From Bacillus thuringiensis (lineage in GTDB: Bacteria; Bacillota; Bacilli; Bacillales; Bacillaceae_G): a DNA stretch of 64,000 nt. A model generated the notes under the pieces. That model did no database searches, had not been told where the DNA came from, and was given only the letters and a program-made list of their open reading frames with translations. Shown in pieces: positions 55,789 to 64,000 of the stretch. The stretch lies in NCBI RefSeq assembly GCF_014932895.1, contig NZ_JACYOF010000001.1, positions 248,001 through 312,000 of the forward strand. The letters are read 5' to 3'. Position 1 is the stretch's first letter. Every line of letters starts with the position of its first letter. The position numbers and the translations under genes are program-made.

Positions 55789-56174
55789 TCTTTACTTTCA
55801 AAAAAGAATTCATATTGTATTTTATATAAATCATCATCCGTTGGCTCTTCAAGCGGAGTTGCCTGTAATACAACTGTATACTCACCATTTGGAATAGGGA
55901 TTTGAAATTTCTTTGAAAGAATACTCGTTACAACGATACATTCATTTTTAACTGTAAAAGGAACCGTAACCGTTCTAATCACTTCTTCTTTCTCAATATG
56001 TTTTCCACAAGTCACTTTTACTTCACAAGTATAATCAGAAAGTGCTTCAAAAATAACAGTTCCATCCGCCTTAGCATAACCTCTATCAAAATCTTCATCC
56101 GTCCAGTCTACGTAAGGCTGCTCACCGTCATAGTTCATCAACATTAATTGTGAATAAGAAATTGTTAACTCCAT
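55785..56174 (-). CDS. comJ: ComJ/Nin-like nuclease inhibitor
   Basis: 129 residues, beta-rich, acidic. Starts MELTISYSQLMLMNYDGEQP and contains VDWTDEDFDRGYAKADGTV and FFFESKE at the end. In B. subtilis, Nin/ComJ inhibits the nuclease NucA; the upstream gene here is a NucA homologue, matching that pair. ATG 56174 follows AAGGAGAAGGGAACT; the frame runs to 56192 but the ribosome site marks the start. Confidence 0.85.
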   Translation of the reverse strand: MELTISYSQLMLMNYDGEQPYVDWTDEDFDRGYAKADGTVIFEALSDYTCEVKVTCGKHIEKEEVIRTVTVPFTVKNECIVVTSILSKKFQIPIPNGEYTVVLQATPLEEPTDDDLYKIQYEFFFESKE

Positions 56175-56208
56175 AGTTCCCTTCTCCTTCATTATGAAAT
56201 ATGCAACG

Positions 56209-56643
56209 CTACTTCACTTCAAATTTTACACGCGTACCATCTGGGTATTTATCCAACTTATTTCCCACCCAAGAACCCGCACCGCGGTTATCTGCTGGAC
56301 TTATATATTCAATATGCGCTCCTTTTCCGCCTTCTTTACACATTGCCATTGGCCATTCATCACGATCATACCCTTTTTTTGATGGATATGGAGCTAACGA
56401 TAATTTCCTTCTATCCGCAGCACCACCGCGATCAATCGTACAAACTTCTGAATGCCCTTCTTTTATAGCATCCGTAATATGTCTCCCTGTCTCTGGATAA
56501 CGTTCTTTCGGAAATTCTAGCACTTGATCATATGTATTCGTTTTTTTTACACTTGTTTCTTCTGGCACAAGTACTTCGTAGACCGCTACTACTATAGACA
56601 GAATTGCAATAATTGAAATGATAATACCTTTTAATTGCTTCAT
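56209..56643 (-). CDS. nucA: NucA/NucB-type extracytoplasmic deoxyribonuclease
   Basis: 144 residues with an N-terminal membrane anchor (about 4-23) and the nuclease core: [18 protein letters not shown] near 88 and [15 protein letters not shown] near 113, with conserved Asp, Arg and Glu and Cys pairs. NucA cuts bound DNA at the cell surface for uptake in B. subtilis. ATG 56643 follows GGAGGTATAC. It overlaps no neighbour; comJ follows 34 nt on. Confidence 0.92.
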   Translation of the reverse strand: MKQLKGIIISIIAILSIVVAVYEVLVPEETSVKKTNTYDQVLEFPKERYPETGRHITDAIKEGHSEVCTIDRGGAADRRKLSLAPYPSKKGYDRDEWPMAMCKEGGKGAHIEYISPADNRGAGSWVGNKLDKYPDGTRVKFEVK

Positions 56644-56869
56644 GTATACCTCCATGTTCCTATCAGTTTCTTTTCCTCAGTTATTATAACAAACTTCTAC
56701 TGTATATGTTTTCAGACATTATTTTAGTTATTCTTTGCCATTCCGCCAAAAACTCTCATTTTTTCACTAATGCTGTAGAAAACTAATAACCTTCCGACAT
56801 TCTTTTTCAAAGGAAGTCTTCATAAAAGATTGAAATGATATATACGATACTTTTTGGGGAGGAAATATC

Positions 56870-57619
56870 ATGGAAGCTACCTATAAAACGAAAGATGTTA
56901 CAAATAAAACAGGTATCCCAAAACATATAGTCCGAAAATATAGCCAACTATTAGAGGAACATGGTTATATCATTTCAAAAAAAGCTGATGCGCGTATTTA
57001 TAAATTGGATGATTTAAAACTATTGAAATCTATACATGAAAGAGCTGCTACACTACAAGAAGATATTTCAGAAACGATACCTATTATTTTAAAAGAAAAA
57101 GAGGTTCCACCTGTACCCGTTATTCAAGATAAGCAAGAAATACAACCAAAAGAAAAAGAAGATGGGCGCAACTTTGAGGAGTTTATGTTAAAACTTGAAA
57201 TGCTGGCTCAATTAAATGAAGCAATTATTCATCAAAATTCTACTCTCATTACACAAAATCGTTTGAAAGATGAAAAATTAGATGAATTAATGCAACAAGT
57301 TTATATAAAAGAAGGCTCTCAAGAAAAGATGCTTCAAGGGTTAGTTGATCATGCTGCTCAAACAGATGCACTACAAAAAGAAAAGATGGACTTATTAATG
57401 AATCATATGTATAAACGAGAATCCAAGCAAGAAGAAAAAATGAATAAACTTGTTAATCAAATTTATAACAAAGACAGTACCCGTGATGCACAACTTATGC
57501 AAGTTATTCGCGAAATTCAAGAAACAAAAAGAATGATCGCCGCCTCAAAAGAACAAGGTTTCTTCCATTCGTTTAAAAGTATATTTAGCCGAACAAAACA
57601 AGAAAGAACAAATGAATAA
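56870..57619 (+). CDS. MerR-like DNA-binding protein with coiled-coil tail
   Basis: 249 residues. N-terminal helix-turn-helix of MerR/RacA type (YKTKDVTNKTGIPKHIVRKYSQLLEEHGYII near 5-35), then a long charged coiled-coil with repeated patterns (KLDELMQQVYIKEGSQEKML, KMDLLMNHMYKRESKQEEKM, KLVNQIYNKDSTRDAQLM at about 137, 174 and 196), and a basic end HSFKSIFSRTKQER. This recalls DUF3967 proteins of Bacillus plasmids and the axial anchor RacA. ATG 56870 follows GGGGAGGAAATATC. Function unknown; DNA-binding with oligomerisation is a fair inference. Confidence 0.75.
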   Translation: MEATYKTKDVTNKTGIPKHIVRKYSQLLEEHGYIISKKADARIYKLDDLKLLKSIHERAATLQEDISETIPIILKEKEVPPVPVIQDKQEIQPKEKEDGRNFEEFMLKLEMLAQLNEAIIHQNSTLITQNRLKDEKLDELMQQVYIKEGSQEKMLQGLVDHAAQTDALQKEKMDLLMNHMYKRESKQEEKMNKLVNQIYNKDSTRDAQLMQVIREIQETKRMIAASKEQGFFHSFKSIFSRTKQERTNE

Positions 57620-57627
57620 ACAATAGA

Positions 57628-57662
57628 AAATAAAAAGTTACCTTCCATCGGTAACTTTTATT
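57628..57662. terminator. Bidirectional terminator
   Basis: AAAAGTTACC pairs with GGTAACTTTT around TTCCATC between convergent genes. Confidence 0.85.
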
Positions 57663-58932
57663 CCTTATTTCTTACAGCGGGTAATATAATAATCGCTTCA
57701 GTGCCCTTTCCACTTTCACTTTTATATTCCAGTGTACCATTATGCGCTTGTAAAATACTAAATGTCACCATAAGTCCTAATCCTGTCCCTTTTTCTTTTA
57801 AAGAATAATACGGTTGTCCAAGCCTTGCTAACTGTTCTTTCGTCATACCAACACCACTATCTTTAACTCTTATTACAATTGTTTCATCTTTTTGAATAGC
57901 CGTTACTTTTAAATATCCTTTGTTTCCTTGAATTGCTTCAATACCATTTTTAACAACATTCATAATAGCTTGCTTCAATTTCGTCTTATCACCAATCGTA
58001 TAAAGACTCTCAGAAATCTCGACTTGCAAATATACCCCTTGCATCGCTGCGAATGATGACATCAAAGTGGTCATTTCTATTAATTGTGCGGATAAACAAA
58101 TGTGTTCTTTTTTCTCAATTTGTGGCCTTGCTAAATTCAAATAATCCGAAATGATTTGCTCAGCCCTATCCAATTCAGCTAATACGAGACGCATATAATC
58201 CTTATTCTTCACATCTTCCGTACTTTCTAGCAATTGGATAAATCCACGAACAACAGTGAGCGGATTTCGAACCTCATGTGCAACACTTGCCGCTAACTCA
58301 CTTACAATATTAAGCTTTTCTGATTTTTGCATCTCTGTACGTAGTAATGCGTTTTCATTTAAATACTCCGTTAAATACACTTGAAATACCATTGTCATAA
58401 CCATAATAAGCGAAGCAAATATATACCCGCTATATAAGTGCGAAACATACGGTGTAAATCCTGTTTCTACCAGAACATTAACCATACCAAATACTAAAGA
58501 TACAAGTACGTAAAATGATGAAATCATAAATGCTAAAATTAGTTTCTTATCTCTAGAAAAAAGAGACCATTTCTTTGATAAAAACAATGGAACTATCAAT
58601 AAAAATATTACTTCTACAATAAGAAGCCAACTAATTCCCTTTAAAAACCATTCATATGCAACAAAAATAACAGCAGGGATTAAACCAACAATCCCGCCAT
58701 ATAAAAAACCACTGACAATCGGGATTGGGTGAAAATTATACCCGCAAACATTGCCAAAACAAATAGAGTATGTCATGGAGAGAACGAGCGTAACGCTAGA
58801 TAAAAACATAATAAAGTAGCGATTCGGCTTCGGAGGCATTTCTTGATAGCGATTTAAACGAATCGCTTCATATAAAAATAGTGGCAAAATTATGATGGCA
58901 ATTTGGATCAATAAATCACGGATAAGCTCCAT
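57658..58932 (-). CDS. Membrane sensor histidine kinase of sporulation-kinase type
   Basis: 424 residues. Six helices (5TM-type sensor with GNVCGYNFHPIPIVSGFLYGG near 60) then a HisKA domain with the phospho-His in ASVAHEVRNPLTVVRGF near 215, N box VVKNGIEAIQ near 325, G1 DSGVGM near 365 and G2 GTGLGLMVTFS near 385. No response regulator is adjacent, as for orphan KinA-E type kinases feeding the Spo0F phosphorelay. ATG 58932 follows GGGGATGAGAGGCT. Confidence 0.85.
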   Translation of the reverse strand: MELIRDLLIQIAIIILPLFLYEAIRLNRYQEMPPKPNRYFIMFLSSVTLVLSMTYSICFGNVCGYNFHPIPIVSGFLYGGIVGLIPAVIFVAYEWFLKGISWLLIVEVIFLLIVPLFLSKKWSLFSRDKKLILAFMISSFYVLVSLVFGMVNVLVETGFTPYVSHLYSGYIFASLIMVMTMVFQVYLTEYLNENALLRTEMQKSEKLNIVSELAASVAHEVRNPLTVVRGFIQLLESTEDVKNKDYMRLVLAELDRAEQIISDYLNLARPQIEKKEHICLSAQLIEMTTLMSSFAAMQGVYLQVEISESLYTIGDKTKLKQAIMNVVKNGIEAIQGNKGYLKVTAIQKDETIVIRVKDSGVGMTKEQLARLGQPYYSLKEKGTGLGLMVTFSILQAHNGTLEYKSESGKGTEAIIILPAVRNKE

Positions 58933-59240
58933 AGCCTCTCATCCCCTATATGTATTTTGATATGATTATATCATTTTATAGGTCCATTTGTTCTAAAATT
59001 TCGATTTTTCTTAACATATTTGTTAATTCTTTGTTAACAACCGATAATAATTGTTACAGATTTCCGAAATGATTGTAAACCCTGTACCAAATTCCCTTCG
59101 GGCAGTATACAATGAATACGGATTACAAAGAAAATAAAAACACTTCACTAGACGGACAACTATAGCAAAATACAGCATATAATCCATACTATCTATGTTT
59201 ACAAATAAGTGATCATTACTTAAGTAGGAGGAAGATAAAT
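58933..59240. promoter_or_regulatory. Intergenic region with small palindromes
   Basis: It holds TGATAT-GATT-ATATCA near 58960 and the palindrome TTGTTAACAA near 59035, both ahead of the kinase on the minus strand, plus a TATAAT near 59180 ahead of the 66-residue gene. No gene is visible. Confidence 0.4.
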
Positions 59241-59441
59241 ATGACGGGTACTACGCTTGTTTTGAAAGAAGAAAATTTGGTTGTTCTAGAAAATGTTGAA
59301 AAATCAGTATATGAAGAGTTACAGCATAAAGCAGGAAAAGAAAATTGCACATGTGCTGTGAACGAATCAGTTGTTCACCTTGGCAAAGTATCCTCTGTAC
59401 TTTGGAATGAAGATGAAATAGATTGGGAATACGGATATTAA
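59241..59441 (+). CDS. Small acidic conserved-looking protein
   Basis: 66 residues, acidic and hydrophilic (MTGTTLVLKEENLVVLENVE then EELQHKAGKENCTCAVNESV), with a CTC pair and aromatic acidic end DEIDWEYGY. GTAGGAGGAAGATAAAT precedes ATG 59241, and a terminator follows, so I take it as real. No family recognised. Confidence 0.65.
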   Translation: MTGTTLVLKEENLVVLENVEKSVYEELQHKAGKENCTCAVNESVVHLGKVSSVLWNEDEIDWEYGY

Positions 59442-59467
59442 AAAGTCGCTTAGAGCGGCTTTTTTTC
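59440..59467 (+). terminator. Rho-independent terminator
   Basis: AAAAAGTCGCT pairs with AGCGGCTTTTT around TAG (one mismatch). Confidence 0.85.
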
Positions 59468-59559
59468 TATTCTCTCTTTCTACGTTTCATATACAAAGCG
59501 TAATCATAGAAAGTATGATAAAATGAACTTAATTTTCAAACGGAAGAAAGGGAGATACA

Positions 59560-60717
59560 ATGGAACAATTCATTAATCCTAGAGTGAAGGACATCCAAAT
59601 TTCTGGAATTCGTCAATTCTCTAACATGATTCAAAACTATGATAATCTTATTTCTTTAACAATTGGACAACCCGATTTCCCTACACCTTCTCTCGTAAAA
59701 GAAGCTGCAAAACGGGCCATTACAGAAAATTATACAAGCTATACACATAACGCCGGTTTACTAGAATTACGCACGGCAGCTTGTAACTTTGTAAAAGATA
59801 ACTACGATTTACATTATTCACCAAAAAATGAAACCATCGTTACAATCGGTGCTAGTGAAGCAATTGATGTTGCATTTCGAACGATTTTAGAGCCAGGAAC
59901 AGAAGTAATTTTACCTGCCCCTATTTATCCTGGGTATGAACCTATTATTCGACTATGCGGTGCAACACCTATTTTTATAGATGTTCGTGAAACTGGATTT
60001 CGTTTAACAGCTGAAGCACTAGAAAACGCTATTACAGAAAAGACAAGATGTATCGTACTACCATATCCTTCTAACCCAACTGGTGTAACTTTATCAAAAG
60101 AAGAACTAAAAAATATTGTAGATGTTTTAAAAGATAAAAATATTTTCGTCCTTTCTGATGAAATTTATAGCGAACTTGTATATGAAGAAAAACATACATC
60201 TATTGCCCATTTCCCAGAAATGCGTGAGAAAACTATTGTTATTAACGGTTTATCAAAATCCCATTCTATGACCGGCTGGCGTATTGGTCTATTATTCGCA
60301 CCAAGCTATTTAGCAGGTCACATTTTAAAAGTTCATCAATACAATGTAACGTGCGCTACTTCAATCGCTCAATATGCTGCAATCGAAGCATTAACAGCCG
60401 CTAAAGACGCACCAAAGATGATGCGTCACCAATATAAAAAACGGCGTGATTACGTGTATAATAGACTCATTCAAATGGGCTTAACAGTTGAAGAACCAAC
60501 AGGTGCATTTTACTTATTCCCATATGTCGGCCATTTAACATCTTCATCATTTGATTTTGCACTTGATCTTGTAAAAGAAGCTGGGCTAGCCGTCGTTCCT
60601 GGAACAGCATTTTCTGAATATGGTGAGGGCTACCTTCGCTTGTCTTATGCATATAGTATCGAAACTTTAAAAGAAGGCTGCGATCGATTAGAAGCCTTTC
60701 TAAAACAAAAAAGCTAA
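59560..60717 (+). CDS. patA: PLP-dependent aminotransferase PatA
   Basis: 385 residues, class I/II aminotransferase. YTHNAGLLELR near 66, TIGASEAIDV near 97, PYPSNPTG near 168, SDEIYSEL near 203 and the Schiff-base Lys in NGLSKSHSMTGWR near 234. Close to Bacillus PatA, active in lysine and N-acetyl-diaminopimelate pathways, which pairs functionally with dapH and ykuR elsewhere in the window. ATG 59560 follows AAAGGGAGATACA. Confidence 0.9.
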   Translation: MEQFINPRVKDIQISGIRQFSNMIQNYDNLISLTIGQPDFPTPSLVKEAAKRAITENYTSYTHNAGLLELRTAACNFVKDNYDLHYSPKNETIVTIGASEAIDVAFRTILEPGTEVILPAPIYPGYEPIIRLCGATPIFIDVRETGFRLTAEALENAITEKTRCIVLPYPSNPTGVTLSKEELKNIVDVLKDKNIFVLSDEIYSELVYEEKHTSIAHFPEMREKTIVINGLSKSHSMTGWRIGLLFAPSYLAGHILKVHQYNVTCATSIAQYAAIEALTAAKDAPKMMRHQYKKRRDYVYNRLIQMGLTVEEPTGAFYLFPYVGHLTSSSFDFALDLVKEAGLAVVPGTAFSEYGEGYLRLSYAYSIETLKEGCDRLEAFLKQKS

Positions 60718-60740
60718 GAGTTAAACTCTTAGCTTTTTTA
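60707..60740. terminator. 16-bp palindromic terminator between patA and malR
   Basis: AAAAAAGCTAAGAGTT and AACTCTTAGCTTTTTT pair around one base; it overlaps both stop codons. Confidence 0.92.
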
Positions 60741-61760
60741 TGCATAATGATCGCAAGTTTGACGCTTCAGCAATTTATGCGGGATAATGATACACTTTGC
60801 AGTAGACTCCGCATTTTCTACTTTATCAACTAAAGCTTTTGCTGCTTCATAACCTAACTGATATATATTCACATCCACTGTCGAAAGCGGAGGACTCGCA
60901 ATTTCTGATAATAAAGCATTATTAAAACTTACAATAGAAACGTCCTTCGGTACAACAAACCCTTTTTTAGAAAGAGCGCTTAATACACCAAGTCCAATTA
61001 AATCATCCGTTGCCATAATTGCCGTCGGCGGTTGCTTCAGTCCCATTAACTCCTCAACAGCTTGTTGACCACTTTCCCTCGAAAAGTCAAAATGTAAAAT
61101 ATACTCTTTCGGTAATACAATGTCTGCCAGTTTTAAAGCATCACTCATACCAGCTAAACGATCCCTCGTTACAAGTAAATCTGAGCCTCCACCAATGAAC
61201 GCGATTTGCTTGTGGCCTAATGAAATCAAATATTCTGCCACTTCTCTTGCAGCAGTATAATTATCATTATCTACATATGTAATTTCATCTTTTCGATCAT
61301 ATGGTTTTCCAATTAAAACAAACGGGAAATTTTGTTTATGCAAATATTGAATAATCCGATCATTCTCTCTTGAATATAAAAGAATAATCCCACCAATTTG
61401 ACGCCCTTGCACCATTTTTACAACACCATTAAAAATCTCTTCTTCCGTTTCACCTGTCGACATATAAAGTGCATACCCTTCCACATGTGCAAATGAACTA
61501 ATCCCTCTTATAACTTCTGGAAAAAATGGATTTTGAAAAGCTTTACTTGCTGAACTCGGCATAACAAGACCAAGCGTTTTCGTTGTTTGATTCGCAAGGT
61601 TTCTTGCATTTAAATTTGGATGATATCCTAGTTCACTCATTACTTTCCGAACACGGCGCTTTGTCTTTTCACTTATACTTGGATTATCAGCAATTACACG
61701 AGAAACTGTTGATGGTGCTACATTCGCCTTCTTCGCCACATCTTTAATTGTAACTGTCAT
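60738..61760 (-). CDS. malR: LacI-family regulator, MalR type
   Basis: 340 residues. LacI helix-turn-helix TIKDVAKKANVAPSTVSRVI at residue 4, hinge YHPNLNARNLAN near 46, then the periplasmic-binding-like domain (GLVMPSSASKAFQNPFFPEVI near 64). The neighbouring gene order (regulator next to malF and malG) supports maltodextrin control. ATG 61760 has GGAGGGGATTTTT; the frame is open to 61790 without site. Confidence 0.88.
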   Translation of the reverse strand: MTVTIKDVAKKANVAPSTVSRVIADNPSISEKTKRRVRKVMSELGYHPNLNARNLANQTTKTLGLVMPSSASKAFQNPFFPEVIRGISSFAHVEGYALYMSTGETEEEIFNGVVKMVQGRQIGGIILLYSRENDRIIQYLHKQNFPFVLIGKPYDRKDEITYVDNDNYTAAREVAEYLISLGHKQIAFIGGGSDLLVTRDRLAGMSDALKLADIVLPKEYILHFDFSRESGQQAVEELMGLKQPPTAIMATDDLIGLGVLSALSKKGFVVPKDVSIVSFNNALLSEIASPPLSTVDVNIYQLGYEAAKALVDKVENAESTAKCIIIPHKLLKRQTCDHYA

Positions 61761-61969
61761 AAAAATCCCCTCCTCTCGCTTCTCTGCCATTTTTCATATA
61801 TTTTATCTTGCACTCGTTGCAAGTCATAGGAGAAGTCATAAACTTTCATTTATTCTATTTTACAAAACTTATCCTATTCTCCCTCTCCATGTATTGTAAG
61901 GGATATAGCTTTATTTTCCTATACTATAATATACTATTTATTTCACATCTTTTCACATGTGATGTCAAA

Positions 61970-62037
61970 TCTCTTTTCATCTCCCTACAATTTTTTATAG
62001 GGAGATGAAAAGAGAAATGGGACGTAATGTCCCATTT
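61970..62037 (-). terminator. Double hairpin after malG
   Basis: An 18-bp perfect stem TCTCTTTTCATCTCCCTA (61970-61987) with its complement (61998-62015) is joined to AAATGGGAC/GTCCCATTT (62015-62037). It lies directly after the malG stop. Neither stem is followed by a clear T run, so it is possibly a processing or stabilising structure and not only a terminator. Confidence 0.6.
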
Positions 62038-62880
62038 TCACCCTTTCGTACCTCCAGCTGTTAAACCGGAAACAAAATATTTTTGCAGCGATAAGAATAA
62101 AATAGAAATCGGAATTGCAATTAATACTGATCCAGCTGCAAATGTTGTAAATTCATTACCAAATTTTTTCGCTACCATTTCATATAGCCCAACTGCTAAA
62201 GTATAGTTTTCCGGTGTGCGTAAAATAATACTTGCTAAAATAAAATCTGTAAATGGGCCGATGAAAGTGAATAACGCTACAACCGCTATAATTGGTTTTG
62301 CAAGCGGCATAATAATTTGCCAAAAAATACGGAAATGCCCCGCTCCATCCATTCTAGCTGATTCATCCAACTCTTTCGGAATCGTATCAAAATACCCTTT
62401 CATAAGCCATGTATTCATCGGAATTGCTCCGCCCACATAAATTAAAATTAATGCAAGATGTGTATCAATTAATCCTGTTAACTGAGCTAATATATATAGC
62501 GCGATTAATGCTGCAAAATTCGGGATCATTTGGAGAATTAAAAATGTTAATAAACCATTCTTTCTTCCAACAAAACGATATCTCGAAAATGCATAAGCAG
62601 TAAAGCTAATGGCTAACACAGAAAAAATCATCGTCATTACGCTAACTTTTAACGTATTTTTATACCAAAGTAAGTAATTACTTGAATCGAGATCAAGTAG
62701 CTTGCGATAATGATCTAACGTGGCATTTTTCGGAATGATACTAGAACCAGACAAACTATCTCCTGGATTAAACGATGAGCCAATTATCCATAGTAATGGA
62801 TAGAAAATAATCGCACACATTATGAAGATAACTAAATAACTTAATGAAAGACGTAACATCTTTTGTCGTTTAATATTCAT
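62038..62880 (-). CDS. malG: Maltodextrin ABC transporter permease MalG
   Basis: 280 residues, six helices, binding-protein-dependent permease. EAA loop ELDESARMDGAGHFRIFWQIIMPLAKP near 178-204 is the ATPase contact. It begins immediately after the malF stop (ATG 62880), so translation is coupled. Substrate is inferred from MalR beside it and from the MalF/MalG pair. Confidence 0.9.
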   Translation of the reverse strand: MNIKRQKMLRLSLSYLVIFIMCAIIFYPLLWIIGSSFNPGDSLSGSSIIPKNATLDHYRKLLDLDSSNYLLWYKNTLKVSVMTMIFSVLAISFTAYAFSRYRFVGRKNGLLTFLILQMIPNFAALIALYILAQLTGLIDTHLALILIYVGGAIPMNTWLMKGYFDTIPKELDESARMDGAGHFRIFWQIIMPLAKPIIAVVALFTFIGPFTDFILASIILRTPENYTLAVGLYEMVAKKFGNEFTTFAAGSVLIAIPISILFLSLQKYFVSGLTAGGTKG

Positions 62881-64000
62881 TTACATCATATCCTCTTCTT
62901 GGAATGATTTTGTTCTCTTAAATTGCCATAACGCAACTGTAATAACGATTAACGATAAAATCATTGTAAGAGCTGCTGCTTTGCCGTACTGAGCCGAAGT
63001 CATCGTTAACTTATAAATCCATGAAATTAAAATATCCGTTCCACCTGCATTTTGTCCAGACACAGCAGGTCCCCCGCTATTAAATAGATAAATAATACTA
63101 AAATTATTAAAGTTAAACGTATATTGCGTAATTAATATTGGCGCTGTTGCATATAAAACAAGTGGCAATGTAATTTTGCGGAACTGTTGCCAAGCAGTTG
63201 CTCCATCTACTGTAGCTGCTTCATATAATTCTCCTGGAATCGATTGCAATATACCTGTTGTCATTGCAAAGACGAACGGGAATCCGAGCCACGTTTGAAT
63301 CATAATTAAAGCAATCTTCGCCCAAAACGGATCTGTCATCCAAGCAACTTTTTCAATTCCGAATAAAGCTAATACTTGATTGTTAATCGCTCCAAATGTT
63401 TCATTAAACATACCAGCAAATACAAGAATAGATACGAATGCTGGAACAGCCCACGGTAAAATAAAGATTGTTCGAATAATCGCCTTCCCTTTAATACCAG
63501 GCTGATTTACGATAATCGCTAAAAAAATACCAAGTGAAACTTGTAACGTTGTTGCAACGAACGTCCAAATGACAGTCCAAGAAAATACACTTAAAAATGT
63601 ATCTCTCCACATTGGTAATGTGAAAATATCAATAAAGTTTTTAAAGCCCACCCAATCTACTAATTTAGCTGGAGGAGAGTGATATAAATCATAATTCGTA
63701 AATCCAATTAAAATTACAAAAATGATCGGAAATACAACAACAAATATAAGCAATAGAAAACCTGGTGAAACCATTAAATATGAAAAACCTTGATCTAATA
63801 AGTTACGATATTGCTCTTTTACAGAGTTTAATGGTGTCCCTATATCACGTTTCTTCCCATTTTGGTATGCATCATATAAGTTAAATGCATATATTCCTAG
63901 TCCGAATACTATGACGATAAGTGCCAAAATCCCTTCTACTAATAGAAAGATCGAATGGTCACGTGGAACTTCTGTACCAAGCGTTACAATTCCCCATAAT
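62881..64000 (-). CDS. malF: Maltodextrin ABC transporter permease MalF, N-terminus outside window
   Basis: The frame stays open to the right edge (visible upstream part reads LGTEVPRDHSIFLLVEGIL then ALIVIVFGLG), so the true start is not in this window; an in-window TTG at 63927 is internal. Visible are five to seven helices, a hydrophilic segment KRDIGTPLNSVKEQYR, and the EAA loop GELYEAATVDGATAWQQFRKITLPL about 110 residues from the C-terminus. First gene of the malFG pair in this orientation, following the unseen malE or malK. Confidence 0.9.
   Translation of the reverse strand, partial: LWGIVTLGTEVPRDHSIFLLVEGILALIVIVFGLGIYAFNLYDAYQNGKKRDIGTPLNSVKEQYRNLLDQGFSYLMVSPGFLLLIFVVVFPIIFVILIGFTNYDLYHSPPAKLVDWVGFKNFIDIFTLPMWRDTFLSVFSWTVIWTFVATTLQVSLGIFLAIIVNQPGIKGKAIIRTIFILPWAVPAFVSILVFAGMFNETFGAINNQVLALFGIEKVAWMTDPFWAKIALIMIQTWLGFPFVFAMTTGILQSIPGELYEAATVDGATAWQQFRKITLPLVLYATAPILITQYTFNFNNFSIIYLFNSGGPAVSGQNAGGTDILISWIYKLTMTSAQYGKAAALTMILSLIVITVALWQFKRTKSFQEEDMM

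Overview
The window is AT-rich chromosomal DNA of a Bacillus cereus group species (B. cereus, B. thuringiensis or B. anthracis type). Protein similarity to B. subtilis is high, gene order follows the B. subtilis ctaB-ctaA-pycA-ftsW-yla-ykt-speA-pdh-rnjA-ktrC-yku segment in inverse orientation, and three copies of a repeat that looks like bcr1, an element known only from the B. cereus group, are present. There are no rRNA or tRNA genes, no CRISPR array, and no insertion sequence or integrated phage.

Layout. 1-2540: heme A biosynthesis (end of ctaC, ctaB, divergent ctaA). 2678-8050: pyruvate carboxylase, ftsW, ylaN. 8200-16370: the yla/ykt block, with typA, a PhoH-type ATPase (ylaK), an inositol monophosphatase and many small conserved proteins, several of them separated by bidirectional terminators. 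16540-19740: arginine decarboxylase speA with a structured leader, spore transglutaminase tgl, and three tandem 42-residue SR1P genes behind one sigma-A promoter. 21080-26240: pyruvate dehydrogenase operon pdhABCD (minus strand). 26460-30710: YjcZ-type spore protein, defB, a HAD hydrolase, a 23-residue cationic peptide, rpoY-rnjA. 30709-41500: ktrC, an orphan membrane protein, ykuR/dapH (lysine and peptidoglycan precursor), ccpC, the c-di-AMP receptor CbpB/DarB, abbA, ykuK, ykuJ, a glutaredoxin, the c-di-GMP protein YkuI, fadH and a probable C-rich small RNA. 41500-50160: ykuE, a coat-like protein, ppk and ppx, ykyB, ykyA, a degenerate GGDEF protein, a holin-like protein. 50440-53000: MFS exporter and PadR regulator. 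53080-55790: cobalamin riboswitch and metE. 55785-59470: comJ/nucA, a MerR-like coiled-coil protein, a sensor kinase of sporulation-kinase type. 59560-64000: aminotransferase patA, malR and the maltodextrin permease genes malG and malF (malF runs off the window).

Themes. Central carbon metabolism (pyc, pdh, SR1P) sits beside second-messenger receptors: KtrC and CbpB/DarB for c-di-AMP, YkuI and a decayed GGDEF protein for c-di-GMP. Sporulation genes (tgl, yjcZ-like, coat-like protein, kinase, abbA) are scattered through it, and two of them have convincing sigma-K type promoters. Compared with B. subtilis the backbone is conserved and the differences are small insertions: extra SR1P copies, repeat elements, small membrane proteins, the cationic peptide and the DUF genes.

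Most notable and least explained: the three-copy SR1P array with a CcpN-like site in its promoter; the 84-nt C-rich sRNA candidate at 40294-40377; the alternative-stem leader and palindromic operator in front of the MFS exporter; the 23-residue peptide with a sigma-G-like promoter; and the paired hairpin in front of speA. All gene functions are read from the sequence and family knowledge only; no database search was run.
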